DNA of 48,022 bases from Alicyclobacillus tolerans (GTDB taxonomy: Bacteria; Bacillota; Bacilli; Alicyclobacillales; Alicyclobacillaceae), in contig NZ_JXBW01000022.1 of NCBI RefSeq assembly GCF_001447355.1, forward strand, positions 1-48,022, written 5' to 3'. Made by a program: the position numbers and the translations under genes. This document shows, in pieces, positions 1-7,067 of this stretch. A model generated the notes under the pieces. That model was not told where the DNA came from and ran no database searches. It saw nothing but the letters and a program-made list of their open reading frames with translations. Position 1 is the stretch's first letter; each line of letters opens with the position of its first letter.

Positions 1-20
1 TTTACACCAATTATACGGAC

Positions 21-218
21 TCAACTGGTGAGGTTATACAGCACAAATTTCTGCGTGTAAGGATTATACAGTAGTTTGGTGGAAGTGGTTGCGCCATGAT
101 TCGTCGGTATAGTCACCCACGTCTGCTGTGACGCCGTTGGTTGACGCAGGCCTCCTTGCGCACAACCGGTTAGGGCTATCACTAGGAGGCCCAACAGCGC
201 CGTTAGGCATTTTTTCAC
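21..218 (-). CDS. Small putative lipoprotein
   Basis: This 65-residue reading frame begins with a basic N-terminus (VKKC), a hydrophobic stretch and a lipobox ending LTGC at about residue 19, so it should be exported and lipid-anchored. The mature part is only about 47 residues and ends in a polar segment (LLYNPYTQKFVLYNLTS). I chose the GTG at 216-218, preceded by a GGTGAG-like site, because it places the lipobox at the usual distance. The frame stays open upstream to an ATG at 362, but that start has no ribosome binding site and would bury the signal peptide. No family is recognised. The stop is complete inside the window, so the gene is not cut by the window edge. Confidence 0.55.
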   Translation of the reverse strand: MKKCLTALLGLLVIALTGCAQGGLRQPTASQQTWVTIPTNHGATTSTKLLYNPYTQKFVLYNLTS

Positions 219-552
219 GCTGTTCTCACCGTCCCAGCTCACAAATGAGGCCCATTTCTCGTTCCAACTTTGCTGTCTAATCAGGCGAGGCGGATAGCCG
301 TTAATACTTGATCTGTCCACCTTCATCATGGAAGTCGATATTCTACAATCCATATTATCCATTTTAAGCTAAGGTTACTTTTAGGCAAACTATATGTCAA
401 TACCCATTTTGGGTTGTGTGAAAATCATACGGTACATTGCGCGTGAGGGTAAAAAAAACGAGACGGATCGAAGTCGATCCGCCTCCAGAAGGAGTGGCGT
501 GGACAGCCGACGTAGCGACTCACGGCGTGGCCACATTCGGCTCCCGCCCGTC
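219..552. other. Gene-poor stretch with a terminator
   Basis: No convincing gene lies here. The stretch holds the terminator at 451-485 for the small gene on its right, and presumably the promoter of the lipoprotein gene on its left. Short open frames on both strands overlap the terminator and lack ribosome binding sites, so I do not call them. Confidence 0.6.
451..485 (-). terminator. Rho-independent terminator
   Basis: Read on the minus strand, this is a stem of about 12 bp (GGCGGATCGA / TCGATCCGTC, with one G-T pair) and a tiny loop, closely followed by eight T residues. It lies about 70 bases downstream of the small gene at 553-720 and is the likely end of that transcript. Confidence 0.8.
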
Positions 553-720
553 TCAGGACGAGAGCCGGCGAATGGTGACAATCAATTGATCCCGGTAGCG
601 ACGGATGTCAACAATGCGAATTTGTTGATTCTCCACCTCTTCCTTCAACTGACGCATCATCAGTAGATTTTTCGCCTCATCGGCCTGCGTGAAAATAACC
701 GTTTCAAACGGAGGTTCCAT
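553..720 (-). CDS. Small conserved-looking protein, unknown function
   Basis: This is a 55-residue soluble protein beginning MEPPFETVIFTQADEAK. The middle is predicted helical and rich in charged residues (LMMRQLKEEVENQQ). A basic C-terminus follows (RIVDIRRYRDQLIVTIRR). There is no signal peptide, membrane segment or metal motif. The chosen ATG at 718-720 has a GGGGGT site 8 bases upstream; an in-frame ATG 21 bases earlier has a poorly spaced site. A good sigma-A-type promoter (778-806) and a terminator (451-485) bracket it as a single-gene transcript, which supports it being real. The family is not recognised. Confidence 0.6.
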   Translation of the reverse strand: MEPPFETVIFTQADEAKNLLMMRQLKEEVENQQIRIVDIRRYRDQLIVTIRRLSS

Positions 721-777
721 CCCGTGCGACCCCCATTTCACCCCCGATATCTGGAAGAAACGGTATCATTGTCAACA

Positions 778-806
778 AGCATACCGACAAACCCCAAGGC
801 GGTCAA
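778..806 (-). promoter_or_regulatory. Sigma-A-type promoter of the small gene at 553-720
   Basis: On the minus strand, TTGACC (801-806) and TATGCT (778-783) are separated by exactly 17 bases. They lie about 60 bases upstream of the start codon. No competing gene lies between. Confidence 0.6.
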
Positions 807-824
807 TAATGAACGTTATATTTA

Positions 825-860
825 TTAACACATAGGGCGATTATTTTTTTCTTGTGTTAA
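825..860. promoter_or_regulatory. 8-bp inverted repeat upstream of the promoter
   Basis: TTAACACA (825-832) and TGTGTTAA (853-860) form a perfect inverted repeat around a 20-base AT-rich spacer. It sits between the terminator of the StayGreen gene and the promoter at 778-806. It could be an operator or a DNA bend; no binding protein can be named. Confidence 0.35.
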
Positions 861-880
861 CTTTTATATCGAAGATCATA

Positions 881-910
881 AAAAAGCCCCACCTCCGTCG
901 GGCAGGGCTT
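881..910 (-). terminator. Rho-independent terminator after the StayGreen gene
   Basis: On the minus strand, AGCCCTGCC pairs with GGTGGGGCT (two G-T pairs) around a 7-base loop, followed by a T run. It lies 20 bases past the stop codon at 931. Confidence 0.8.
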
Positions 911-930
911 GTATGCTTTGTTTCTCAACG

Positions 931-1428
931 TTAACGACTCAATCGATGTCGCCAATTGGGCGTGATCGCGTAATCTCGCCAGTGTCCCCAGGTCTCAGTT
1001 CGGTCATATTTACTTACATCGCTGTGAAAACGTATGACGATTTGAGCATCATCAAGTTCTGGATGAACTTTGACAAGGTATCCGTCGGCATGACGCATAG
1101 CCGCCAATGCGAAGGGCAAATCACGCAGGAACCTGCGATTGCGCATCCCGGTTCGCCCATGCACACCTGCGCCGCTGATGTGCACATGAACCTGCAACTC
1201 AGCTGGCGAGACCCATTCGGCCACAATCGACTCGCGAACCCACCGGCCATAACGGCGGGACAGCTCTGCGTCATGGTATTGCTTGCCGATGCTCACATGT
1301 ATGCGTCCAGTACGTAAGGAGCGAATGCAGGTATACTTGCGACCAACAACAGGATCGTCTGGGGTCACGTCTTCGAGAAATACGGTATGAACGCGATGGG
1401 GTAACCACTTCATCTTGGCTTGATCCAT
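931..1428 (-). CDS. StayGreen-family protein (PF12638-like)
   Basis: This 165-residue soluble protein matches the family pattern of StayGreen homologues. It has an N-terminal VFLEDVTPDDPVVGRKYT segment, then RTGRIHVSIGKQYH, a VVAEW-like segment (SIVAEWVS), a HVHISG strand, and the RNRRFLRDLPFALAAMRHAD helix region. In plants this family removes magnesium from chlorophyll a. Bacillota homologues occur in non-photosynthetic species, where the role is not established to my knowledge. The start was set at the ATG at 1426-1428, which has GGAGG 11 bases upstream; an upstream in-frame ATG (1464) has no ribosome binding site. The gene follows the S53 peptidase on the same strand after about 100 bases and ends at its own terminator. 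Confidence 0.72.
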   Translation of the reverse strand: MDQAKMKWLPHRVHTVFLEDVTPDDPVVGRKYTCIRSLRTGRIHVSIGKQYHDAELSRRYGRWVRESIVAEWVSPAELQVHVHISGAGVHGRTGMRNRRFLRDLPFALAAMRHADGYLVKVHPELDDAQIVIRFHSDVSKYDRTETWGHWRDYAITPNWRHRLSR

Positions 1429-1531
1429 CCCCTCCCCCGCCTCCACAGAGTGACGTTCGCCCATCTATATGAAGCGTATCGCGTATTGGTTCTTCGGATG
1501 GATGCCACCACTGGACGCCACCACGCTGGCG

Positions 1532-2674
1532 TTACGGTACGTCGTTAACCAATGTGTCGATGAATTGTGTAGCATCGACTGATCCGAATCCTGTCACCGC
1601 ATCCCAACCTGGTACGGCATCGTAGCCAATGACGCCGTTATACGTGTTGTTTCCGACGACGATATCGCGAAAACCCAGTTTACTTGCATACGTGTATAGA
1701 TACTGCGGCAGCGATGAAAGGGGCTTACGTCCCAATGAGGCCCGACGCTCGTTGGCAAGTGCGATAATCGCCGCAAACACAGGGCAGGCCACGGATGTGC
1801 CACCGACAATGGCCGACTGACCCTGAAACACAATTTGATACCCACTGGCTGGATCGGCATTAAGAGCGAGATCGGGCACACCACGCGCATGACCGGGCAC
1901 AGCCGTCTGCCACGGCGGTTTGGCAAAGATATCTGAAAAGCCGCCTCCGCTCGCGCCGCCATTTTGAGGCCCCAGATACGTCCAGGCACACTCGCCACCA
2001 TGTGCATACAAATGCGTACCACCGACAGCCACCGCATGAGGACTGGTGGCTGGCGCATCGGCATGGCGCGCATAAGGGCCATAGGGATTGTGCAAGCCGT
2101 AGGCCCCCTGATCGCCAGAGGCAATACAGACTGTTACGCCACGCTCATCCAGTTTCTGAATGAGGTCAGCTATGGACTGCAGTGCCTCGGCATCAAACGA
2201 ATCTTCGCCGTCTCCGTAGGAAATGGAGAGGACGCTCGGCTGATGCAGATGATCGTTCAAAATGTAGTTCAACGTACGCAACATTGCCGCTTCAAACTCC
2301 GGGTACGTCTCACCGGCATTTGCCTCATAGATGACAAACCGAGCCCCCGGTGCGATGGCGGCAGCCCACTGTAAATCCAGTGAGGCTTCCTCGTCGTCCA
2401 CGCTGGTGCCACCGTCATTGCGCGTGCCATCGACGGAGACAAAGACAACATTTGGCGGTGTGACGCCGTGCATCTGCCAGAACAAGGTCGCATCTTGAAG
2501 GCTGTAGCCGCTCGAAAACTCAAGAATGCCAATCGTCTGTCCGGCCCCGGTAAGGTTGGTGGGAATATTGTACAACCGTCGAATGTCCGCCGGAAAATAA
2601 CCCTGTCCCCCGTTGGCCAAGGCTTGCCCAGGACGATGGGCATCCGCAAAGTGGATGTGTTTTAAAACATGCAT
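1532..2674 (-). CDS. S53 (sedolisin/kumamolisin-type) peptidase without propeptide
   Basis: This 380-residue protein corresponds to the mature catalytic domain of sedolisins, which are acid-active serine-carboxyl endopeptidases. Visible residues are E96 and D100 (EEASLD), the oxyanion D188 (ASGDQGA) and S294 in GGTSVACP. The C-terminal calcium site is also present (FRDIVVGNN around D337, then PGWDAVTGFG). Known secreted sedolisins are made with a propeptide of roughly 150-200 residues and a signal peptide. Here the frame starts only about 25 residues before the first domain strand, with neither. The ATG at 2672-2674 has GGAGGT 7 bases upstream, and the frame upstream of it offers only about 20 residues. 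A hairpin encloses that ribosome binding site. Catalytic residues look intact, so this is probably not a dead remnant. Confidence 0.85.
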   Translation of the reverse strand: MHVLKHIHFADAHRPGQALANGGQGYFPADIRRLYNIPTNLTGAGQTIGILEFSSGYSLQDATLFWQMHGVTPPNVVFVSVDGTRNDGGTSVDDEEASLDLQWAAAIAPGARFVIYEANAGETYPEFEAAMLRTLNYILNDHLHQPSVLSISYGDGEDSFDAEALQSIADLIQKLDERGVTVCIASGDQGAYGLHNPYGPYARHADAPATSPHAVAVGGTHLYAHGGECAWTYLGPQNGGASGGGFSDIFAKPPWQTAVPGHARGVPDLALNADPASGYQIVFQGQSAIVGGTSVACPVFAAIIALANERRASLGRKPLSSLPQYLYTYASKLGFRDIVVGNNTYNGVIGYDAVPGWDAVTGFGSVDATQFIDTLVNDVP

Positions 2675-2726
2675 CCCACATACCTCCTTGTGTGGTTGTA
2701 TCATCCACACTCGCAAGGTATGTGGG
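2675..2726 (-). promoter_or_regulatory. Nested hairpin enclosing the ribosome binding site of the S53 gene
   Basis: CCCACATACCT (2675-2685) and AGGTATGTGGG (2716-2726) form a perfect 11-bp inverted repeat. Inside it, TGTGG (2691-2695) and CCACA (2705-2709) form a second stem. In the minus-strand mRNA the 3' arm contains the end of the Shine-Dalgarno element and runs directly up to the ATG, so folding would block ribosome access. The geometry suits an RNA thermometer, an RNA-binding repressor site or protection from read-through translation. Function is inferred. Confidence 0.6.
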
Positions 2727-2754
2727 ATTACCACAACCTGTCCGTCACAAATAT

Positions 2755-3237
2755 CTATTTACTTGCTTTGCGCTCTGCAAGTTCCTTTTGTATCTTCTGC
2801 AAAAGCTCCCTGCACCCAAGCTGTACAAGACGATACACCTCATCGAAACGCCCGTCATAGTACGGATCCGGAACTTCATCGAGGGGTTCATCCGGTACGA
2901 GATCTAACAAGCGAAAGACCCGCTCCGACCGTGGTGCCCCTAGCCGCTCTAAAGCCTCCATATTGGCATCGTCCATCGCAACAACATAATCTGCCCGTTG
3001 CAAATCGTCAGGTGTCACTTGGCGGCTGACAAGCCCTTTCCAGTCGATCCCGTTCTTCTCCAAAACACGCCGGGTACCTATATGCGGCGGATCGCCCGCA
3101 TGCCAGTTGCCGATCCCGGCCGAATCAATGTCGATTTCATCTGCGAGACCAGCTTCGTCGACCATGTTTCGGAATACCGCTTCCGCCATCGGCGAACGGC
3201 AAATATTCCCTAAACAAATGAATAAAACACGTATCAC
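2755..3237 (-). CDS. Low-molecular-weight protein-tyrosine phosphatase
   Basis: This 160-residue cytoplasmic enzyme carries the P-loop C8-L-G-N-I-C-R14-S-P at its N-terminus and the general-acid aspartate in DPYYDG (D124). Length and motif spacing are those of the LMW-PTP family, which dephosphorylates protein tyrosine or, in some members, arginine. The GTG start has GAGGG six bases upstream. It follows bshB2 by 21 bases and is probably co-transcribed with yojF-bshB2. Substrates cannot be deduced. The family includes arsenate reductase-like members, but the DPYY loop and N-terminal P-loop fit the phosphatase. Confidence 0.9.
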   Translation of the reverse strand: MIRVLFICLGNICRSPMAEAVFRNMVDEAGLADEIDIDSAGIGNWHAGDPPHIGTRRVLEKNGIDWKGLVSRQVTPDDLQRADYVVAMDDANMEALERLGAPRSERVFRLLDLVPDEPLDEVPDPYYDGRFDEVYRLVQLGCRELLQKIQKELAERKASK

Positions 3238-3258
3238 AGTCGTCCCTCACAAAATCAA

Positions 3259-3948
3259 TTAATCTTCGATCCGATAAATCCAAAAGCGTTCCCGGGTCAG
3301 TTGCTGTAAAACCTCATCGCGTACAGCTCCGCCTTGTGCCAACGCTTCTTCCATGCGGGAAAACATACCTTGGTACTGGGACTTATGGGCACGCATGGCG
3401 GCCATTTTCTCATCGAGAACGGATGAAACATCAAGAACGAAATCAGGTTCGCCAAGAATGGATTCCGCGTCGTTCACGACCGCCGAACCCCAGATCACCG
3501 GCCGCTCCTCTTTCGGCAAGCGCTTGACAGCGATGACCGCGGCGTGTGACATGGCATCGTGATCCGGATGGACTCCATATTTTGGATAATAGGTCATTAA
3601 AATTGACGGCTTCACTTCACGGATAACGGCCTCGATGCGATCCGCCACGCGTTCCGGATCCTCGAACTCAACCGTCTTATCCCGCAAACCAAGCAAGCGT
3701 AAATCGTCGACACCAAGTGCACGACACGCGTCCTCCAGCTCACGGCGGCGGATGCTTGGCAACGTCTCGCGATTTGCAAACGTGGGATTCCCCATGTTGC
3801 GCCCCATCTCACCAAGTGTGCCGCAGATCAAGGTTGCTGGAGTTCCGGCCTTCGTAAATAGGATCACCGTGCCCGCCTTGCCAAACGACTCATCGTCAGG
3901 GTGCGGAAACACGAGCAGCAGATGACGCGTTTTTTCCACGTTACCCAC
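3259..3948 (-). CDS. bshB2: Bacillithiol biosynthesis deacetylase BshB2
   Basis: This is a PIG-L/LmbE-type zinc deacetylase of 229 residues. It removes the acetyl group from GlcNAc-malate (and may act on bacillithiol conjugates) in bacillithiol synthesis. Metal-binding motifs are visible: PHPDDE near residue 15-20 and HPDHDA in the middle (Y-G-V-HPDHDA). The protein ends WIYRIED. The gene directly follows a yojF homologue, the same pair as yojF-yojG in Bacillus, which supports BshB2 rather than BshB1. The GTG at 3946-3948 is 9 bases after GGAGGT. A second GTG two codons earlier overlaps the yojF stop as GTGA and is an alternative start. bshA and bshC are not in the window. Confidence 0.88.
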   Translation of the reverse strand: MGNVEKTRHLLLVFPHPDDESFGKAGTVILFTKAGTPATLICGTLGEMGRNMGNPTFANRETLPSIRRRELEDACRALGVDDLRLLGLRDKTVEFEDPERVADRIEAVIREVKPSILMTYYPKYGVHPDHDAMSHAAVIAVKRLPKEERPVIWGSAVVNDAESILGEPDFVLDVSSVLDEKMAAMRAHKSQYQGMFSRMEEALAQGGAVRDEVLQQLTRERFWIYRIED

Positions 3949-3950
3949 GT

Positions 3951-4331
3951 TCACTCCACCTCCTTCTCCTCGTCCAAAACGCCCATTGGCCAAGGCGTTC
4001 TCGACAATTGCAAAGCGACAGCGAGCCGTCCTTCACTATCGTGCCCTGCGAGCAACAACCGCCCTTCGCCGTCTACTTCATAATCCGTCAGCCCTTCGGC
4101 ATAGATCCAACCTGACGCCATTTTTAGGCCAACGCGATACGGACGAGTCCCGGCGATCTGTGCTCGCTCAAACTTCACCAAGCCATTGCGAATATAGGCA
4201 CAGACAGCCATCGGCTGGCCGAATCGATGTGCCGCATACGCACCGTTGGTCGTCTCAAGATGCAAATACACGTCGTCTCCGACAAATCTCTCTAGTGCTG
4301 CTTGAACCGATTGAACATCGATTGGCTGCAA
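3951..4331 (-). CDS. yojF: YojF family protein (DUF1806)
   Basis: This 126-residue soluble protein resembles YojF: an N-terminal helix (VQAALERFVGDDVYLHLETTNGAY), a central beta-rich block with FERAQIAGTRPYRVGLK, and a DYEVDGEGRLLLAGHD segment. Function is not established; its constant pairing with the bacillithiol deacetylase suggests an accessory role. The start is a TTG at 4329-4331 preceded by CAGGG; no ATG or GTG fits. It overlaps or abuts bshB2, so the two are translationally coupled. Confidence 0.8.
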   Translation of the reverse strand: MQPIDVQSVQAALERFVGDDVYLHLETTNGAYAAHRFGQPMAVCAYIRNGLVKFERAQIAGTRPYRVGLKMASGWIYAEGLTDYEVDGEGRLLLAGHDSEGRLAVALQLSRTPWPMGVLDEEKEVE

Positions 4332-4635
4332 TTTGTTTCCCTGCTTTCCTGCCGACCGTCACGTCGGAGATTCAAACGCTTGCGCATCGGTCTTCGCTTG
4401 TCCAAAGGAAATAGCTGTCCCGCTCACTGCTGGACTGAAAGGACATCCAAAAGTTCTTTCAAACAGCTGAGCACCGACAAAGCATTTCGACCGATGGCGA
4501 TTGTGCATACGAGTTGCACGCCTTGTGACATTCCACCTTGGGGATATGCCATAATCAACAGGAGTGCCTACTCTATCGTGCCAAATTCGGCTGTACCAAT
4601 GCAAATGCAAACAAGTTCAACAAGGAGGCCCGCAC
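4332..4635. other. Divergent intergenic region between yojF and the cupin gene
   Basis: About 300 bases without a convincing gene; it must hold the promoters for both flanking genes. CCGAC/GTCGG (minus strand, around 4360-4375) could form a small hairpin in the yojF leader. A minus-strand open frame (4359-4610) has no recognised motif or ribosome binding site, so I do not call it. Confidence 0.5.
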
Positions 4636-5154
4636 ATGGACGCATCCGACTGGATTGAAGCGTTGCAACTCGAACCACACCCGGAAGGGGGTTTTTATCG
4701 CGAAACCTACCATTCGCCTGTGTGGATGGAAGACGAATCGACACTGGGTCACTACGGCTCCCCGCGACGCAGCGCCACATCTATCTATTTTTTATTGCGT
4801 GCGGAAGACGTCTCCCACTTCCACCGGCTCAAGTCGGACGAACTTTGGTATTTTCACGTGGGCGATCCGCTCGTCGTTCACACCATTGATGCTTCCGGGA
4901 AATACACGGCACACGCGCTCGGCGTGCGCATGGATGTTGGTGAACGACCACAGTTACTCGTGCCAAAGGGGACCATCTTTGGTTCGTCGCCCGCCCCGCA
5001 AAAGCCCAATCAACACGTGTTCGGTTACTCGCTTGTCAGTTGTATGGTCACACCAGGCTTTGATTACCGGGACTTTGAGCTATGTAAACGGCATGAACTC
5101 GTCACGCAGTTTCCACAGCATGCGTCAATCATCGAGCGATTGGCGCTCCTTTAA
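4636..5154 (+). CDS. Cupin-domain protein, DUF985 family
   Basis: This 172-residue single-domain cupin begins with LEPHPEGGFYRETYHS, the hallmark start of DUF985. It continues with TSIYFLLRAEDVSHFHRLKSDE (the metal-binding HxH-type region), ELWYFHVGDPL, LLVPKGTIFG, and a late SCMVTPGFDYRDFEL strand. Members are small cytoplasmic beta-barrels; some are annotated as sugar-binding or epimerase-like, but the reaction is unknown. The ATG has AAGGAGG seven bases upstream. Its last 26 bases overlap the convergent acetyltransferase gene. Confidence 0.82.
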   Translation: MDASDWIEALQLEPHPEGGFYRETYHSPVWMEDESTLGHYGSPRRSATSIYFLLRAEDVSHFHRLKSDELWYFHVGDPLVVHTIDASGKYTAHALGVRMDVGERPQLLVPKGTIFGSSPAPQKPNQHVFGYSLVSCMVTPGFDYRDFELCKRHELVTQFPQHASIIERLALL

Positions 5155-5596
5155 GCAGCTTTTCCATGCGCACATGCAAGATCCCCGCATCGTAAAACGG
5201 TTCCTCACTTACGGTGCAATAGCCAAGTTTGTGGTAAAACGCTTCTGCATGGCACTGGGCATCGAGGACGGCGCGGTGGTATCCATCTGCCAGCGCAAGT
5301 TCCTCGATGGCCGCCATAACAGCCCGACCAAAGCCACCTTTGCGATAGGCCTTAAGCACTGCAACTCGCTGAATTTTTGCTGTTCCATCACGTTCATCGC
5401 CATACGGCTTATAGCGAGCCGTGGCGACGGGAGTTCCCTCGTCGTTTTCGATATAGACGTGATGCCCCACTCCGACGACATCTTGTTCGTCGATTTCTTC
5501 TTCCACAGGCACCTGTTGCTCTTCGACGAACACCTTTCGCCGAATATCCAAGCAAGTCTGTAATTCATCTTCGTTTTGTACGATCACAACGCGCAT
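5129..5596 (-). CDS. GNAT family N-acetyltransferase
   Basis: This 155-residue cytoplasmic protein has a GNAT fold. An N-terminal RRKVFVEEQQVPVEEEIDEQD helix-loop (as in ElaA/YjcF-type acyltransferases) leads to HHVYIENDEGTPVATARYKP. The acetyl-CoA loop appears as VAVLKAYRKGGFGRAVM, a close match to V-x-x-x-x-R-x-x-G-x-G. The C-terminus LDAQCHAEAFYHKLGYCTVSEEPFYDAGILHVRME is typical. The substrate is unknown. The ATG at 5594-5596 has GGAGG seven bases upstream; a longer frame upstream lacks a site. It is convergent with, and overlaps, the cupin gene by 26 bases. Confidence 0.85.
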   Translation of the reverse strand: MRVVIVQNEDELQTCLDIRRKVFVEEQQVPVEEEIDEQDVVGVGHHVYIENDEGTPVATARYKPYGDERDGTAKIQRVAVLKAYRKGGFGRAVMAAIEELALADGYHRAVLDAQCHAEAFYHKLGYCTVSEEPFYDAGILHVRMEKLLKGAPIAR

Positions 5597-5669
5597 GCGC
5601 CGCCCTCCTATCGCTTGGAAACGTTCCTTCGCAAGGCGTATCATAATGCCAGTGTGAGGAGGAACCGGA

Positions 5670-7067
5670 ATGTCTAGTGTGCCAAATAACCCTGTCGCCA
5701 CGCAACCGAATGGTCATAGACGCGCCTTATTTCTCATGACCATTGCACTTGGCGTCTTGCTCAATCCGCTCAATTCGTCGATGATTTCGGTTGCCATGAC
5801 GAAGTTTCAGCACGTGTTTCACGTCCATTTTACCACCGCATCCTGGCTCATTTCGTCTTACTATCTCGCGAGCGCCGTCGCCCAGCCAATCATGGGCAAA
5901 CTCGCCGATCTCCTCGGCCGTAAACCCTTATTCCTTATCGGCTTACTGCTCGTTGCACTCTCATGTTCGCTGGCCCCCTTCGCGCCTAGCTTCTCGTGGC
6001 TCATCATTTTGCGCCTCATTCAGTCCCTGGGCAGCGGTGCCGTATATCCAGCGGGCATGGGTATCGTGCGCAACGTGATCACAGAGCGACAGTCGCAGGC
6101 GCTTGCATTGTTGGCTGTGTTTTCATCGGGTGCCGCCGCATTCGGCCCCTCCATCGGAGGCATTATCATGCACTACGCCGATTGGCAGGGAATCTTTTGG
6201 GTCAATTTTCCTTTTATCATTGCGAGCTTTTTATTGGCAATCTGGGTGTTACCTAGTGGCCGGGACAATGAGCAAACGGCACCGCTTGGGCGGCGGATGC
6301 GAGCCGTTCTGCATGAACTTGATTTGATGGGTATCTTTCTGTTTATTCTCGGTATCATTGGTGCCATCGTCTTTTTACTGTCGCTCACATCCAGGCCCTC
6401 GTGGTGGGGGCTTGTCCTTGGCGTCGTCGCCTTTACCCTGTTTGGCTGGCGCGAAACCAAGGCAGAACTGCCGTTTCTGAGCCTGCGTTTTTTCCGACAG
6501 AACACCGCCCTAACATGGGTACTCGTCCAGTTCGCGACGGTTAACATCATCTTTTACTCAGTGTTTTTCGGCATGCCAACGTATCTCCAGGAAGTGCGAC
6601 AGTTCGATACCCAGGAAACAGGGTTGCTCATGTTGTGCGTCGCAGGATTCAGTCTGATCACGTCGCCCATCACCGGGCGCTGGGTGGCCAAAAGCGGATC
6701 GCGCCCACCCTTAATGCTCGCGGCCATGTTCATGACCGTAGGTAGCGTTCTCTATCTGACCCTACATGGCCAATCACCTGTTTGGTGGCTTGCCGTGGTT
6801 CTGTCCGTGTTGGGGCTCTCGAACGGTTTTAACAATGTCGGGCTGCAGACGGCCTTGTTTCGCGCCAGTCCACGAGAAGTTATCAGCACTGCTTCGGGGC
6901 TCTTTCAAATGGCCCGGTACATGGGGACAATCATCTCGACTGTCGTGCTCGGGCTGTTGTTCGGTAGCCGCCTCACGACGGGGCAATTGCACATTCTTGG
7001 CATCGTTCTCGCCTGCCTCGGCGTCGTCGTCTTGCTCATGAGCTGGCGCATTCCACGCGGCCGTTAA
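5670..7067 (+). CDS. MFS transporter, DHA2 (EmrB-like) family
   Basis: This 465-residue multi-spanning inner-membrane protein is probably a 14-helix drug:H+ antiporter. The motif A region is seen as GKLADLLGRKPLF between helices 2 and 3. The helix-4 region is IILRLIQSLGSGAVYPAGMGIV, and helix 5 carries the antiporter-type GAAAFGPSIGGII. The N-terminus (LLNPLNSSMISVAMTKFQHVFH) is typical of EmrB/QacA relatives. The ATG has GGAGG seven bases upstream. No dedicated regulator is adjacent, and its stop overlaps the convergent LacI-type gene by four bases. The substrate is unknown. Confidence 0.88.
   Translation: MSSVPNNPVATQPNGHRRALFLMTIALGVLLNPLNSSMISVAMTKFQHVFHVHFTTASWLISSYYLASAVAQPIMGKLADLLGRKPLFLIGLLLVALSCSLAPFAPSFSWLIILRLIQSLGSGAVYPAGMGIVRNVITERQSQALALLAVFSSGAAAFGPSIGGIIMHYADWQGIFWVNFPFIIASFLLAIWVLPSGRDNEQTAPLGRRMRAVLHELDLMGIFLFILGIIGAIVFLLSLTSRPSWWGLVLGVVAFTLFGWRETKAELPFLSLRFFRQNTALTWVLVQFATVNIIFYSVFFGMPTYLQEVRQFDTQETGLLMLCVAGFSLITSPITGRWVAKSGSRPPLMLAAMFMTVGSVLYLTLHGQSPVWWLAVVLSVLGLSNGFNNVGLQTALFRASPREVISTASGLFQMARYMGTIISTVVLGLLFGSRLTTGQLHILGIVLACLGVVVLLMSWRIPRGR

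Noticed and set aside
4359-4610. 83-residue minus-strand frame upstream of yojF
   Set aside because: I see no family pattern and no ribosome binding site; it fills an intergenic gap that must hold promoters.
4538-5563. 341-residue plus-strand open frame
   Set aside because: It covers the cupin gene in another phase and the antisense of the acetyltransferase. It lacks a ribosome binding site and any motif, and both covered genes have clear families.
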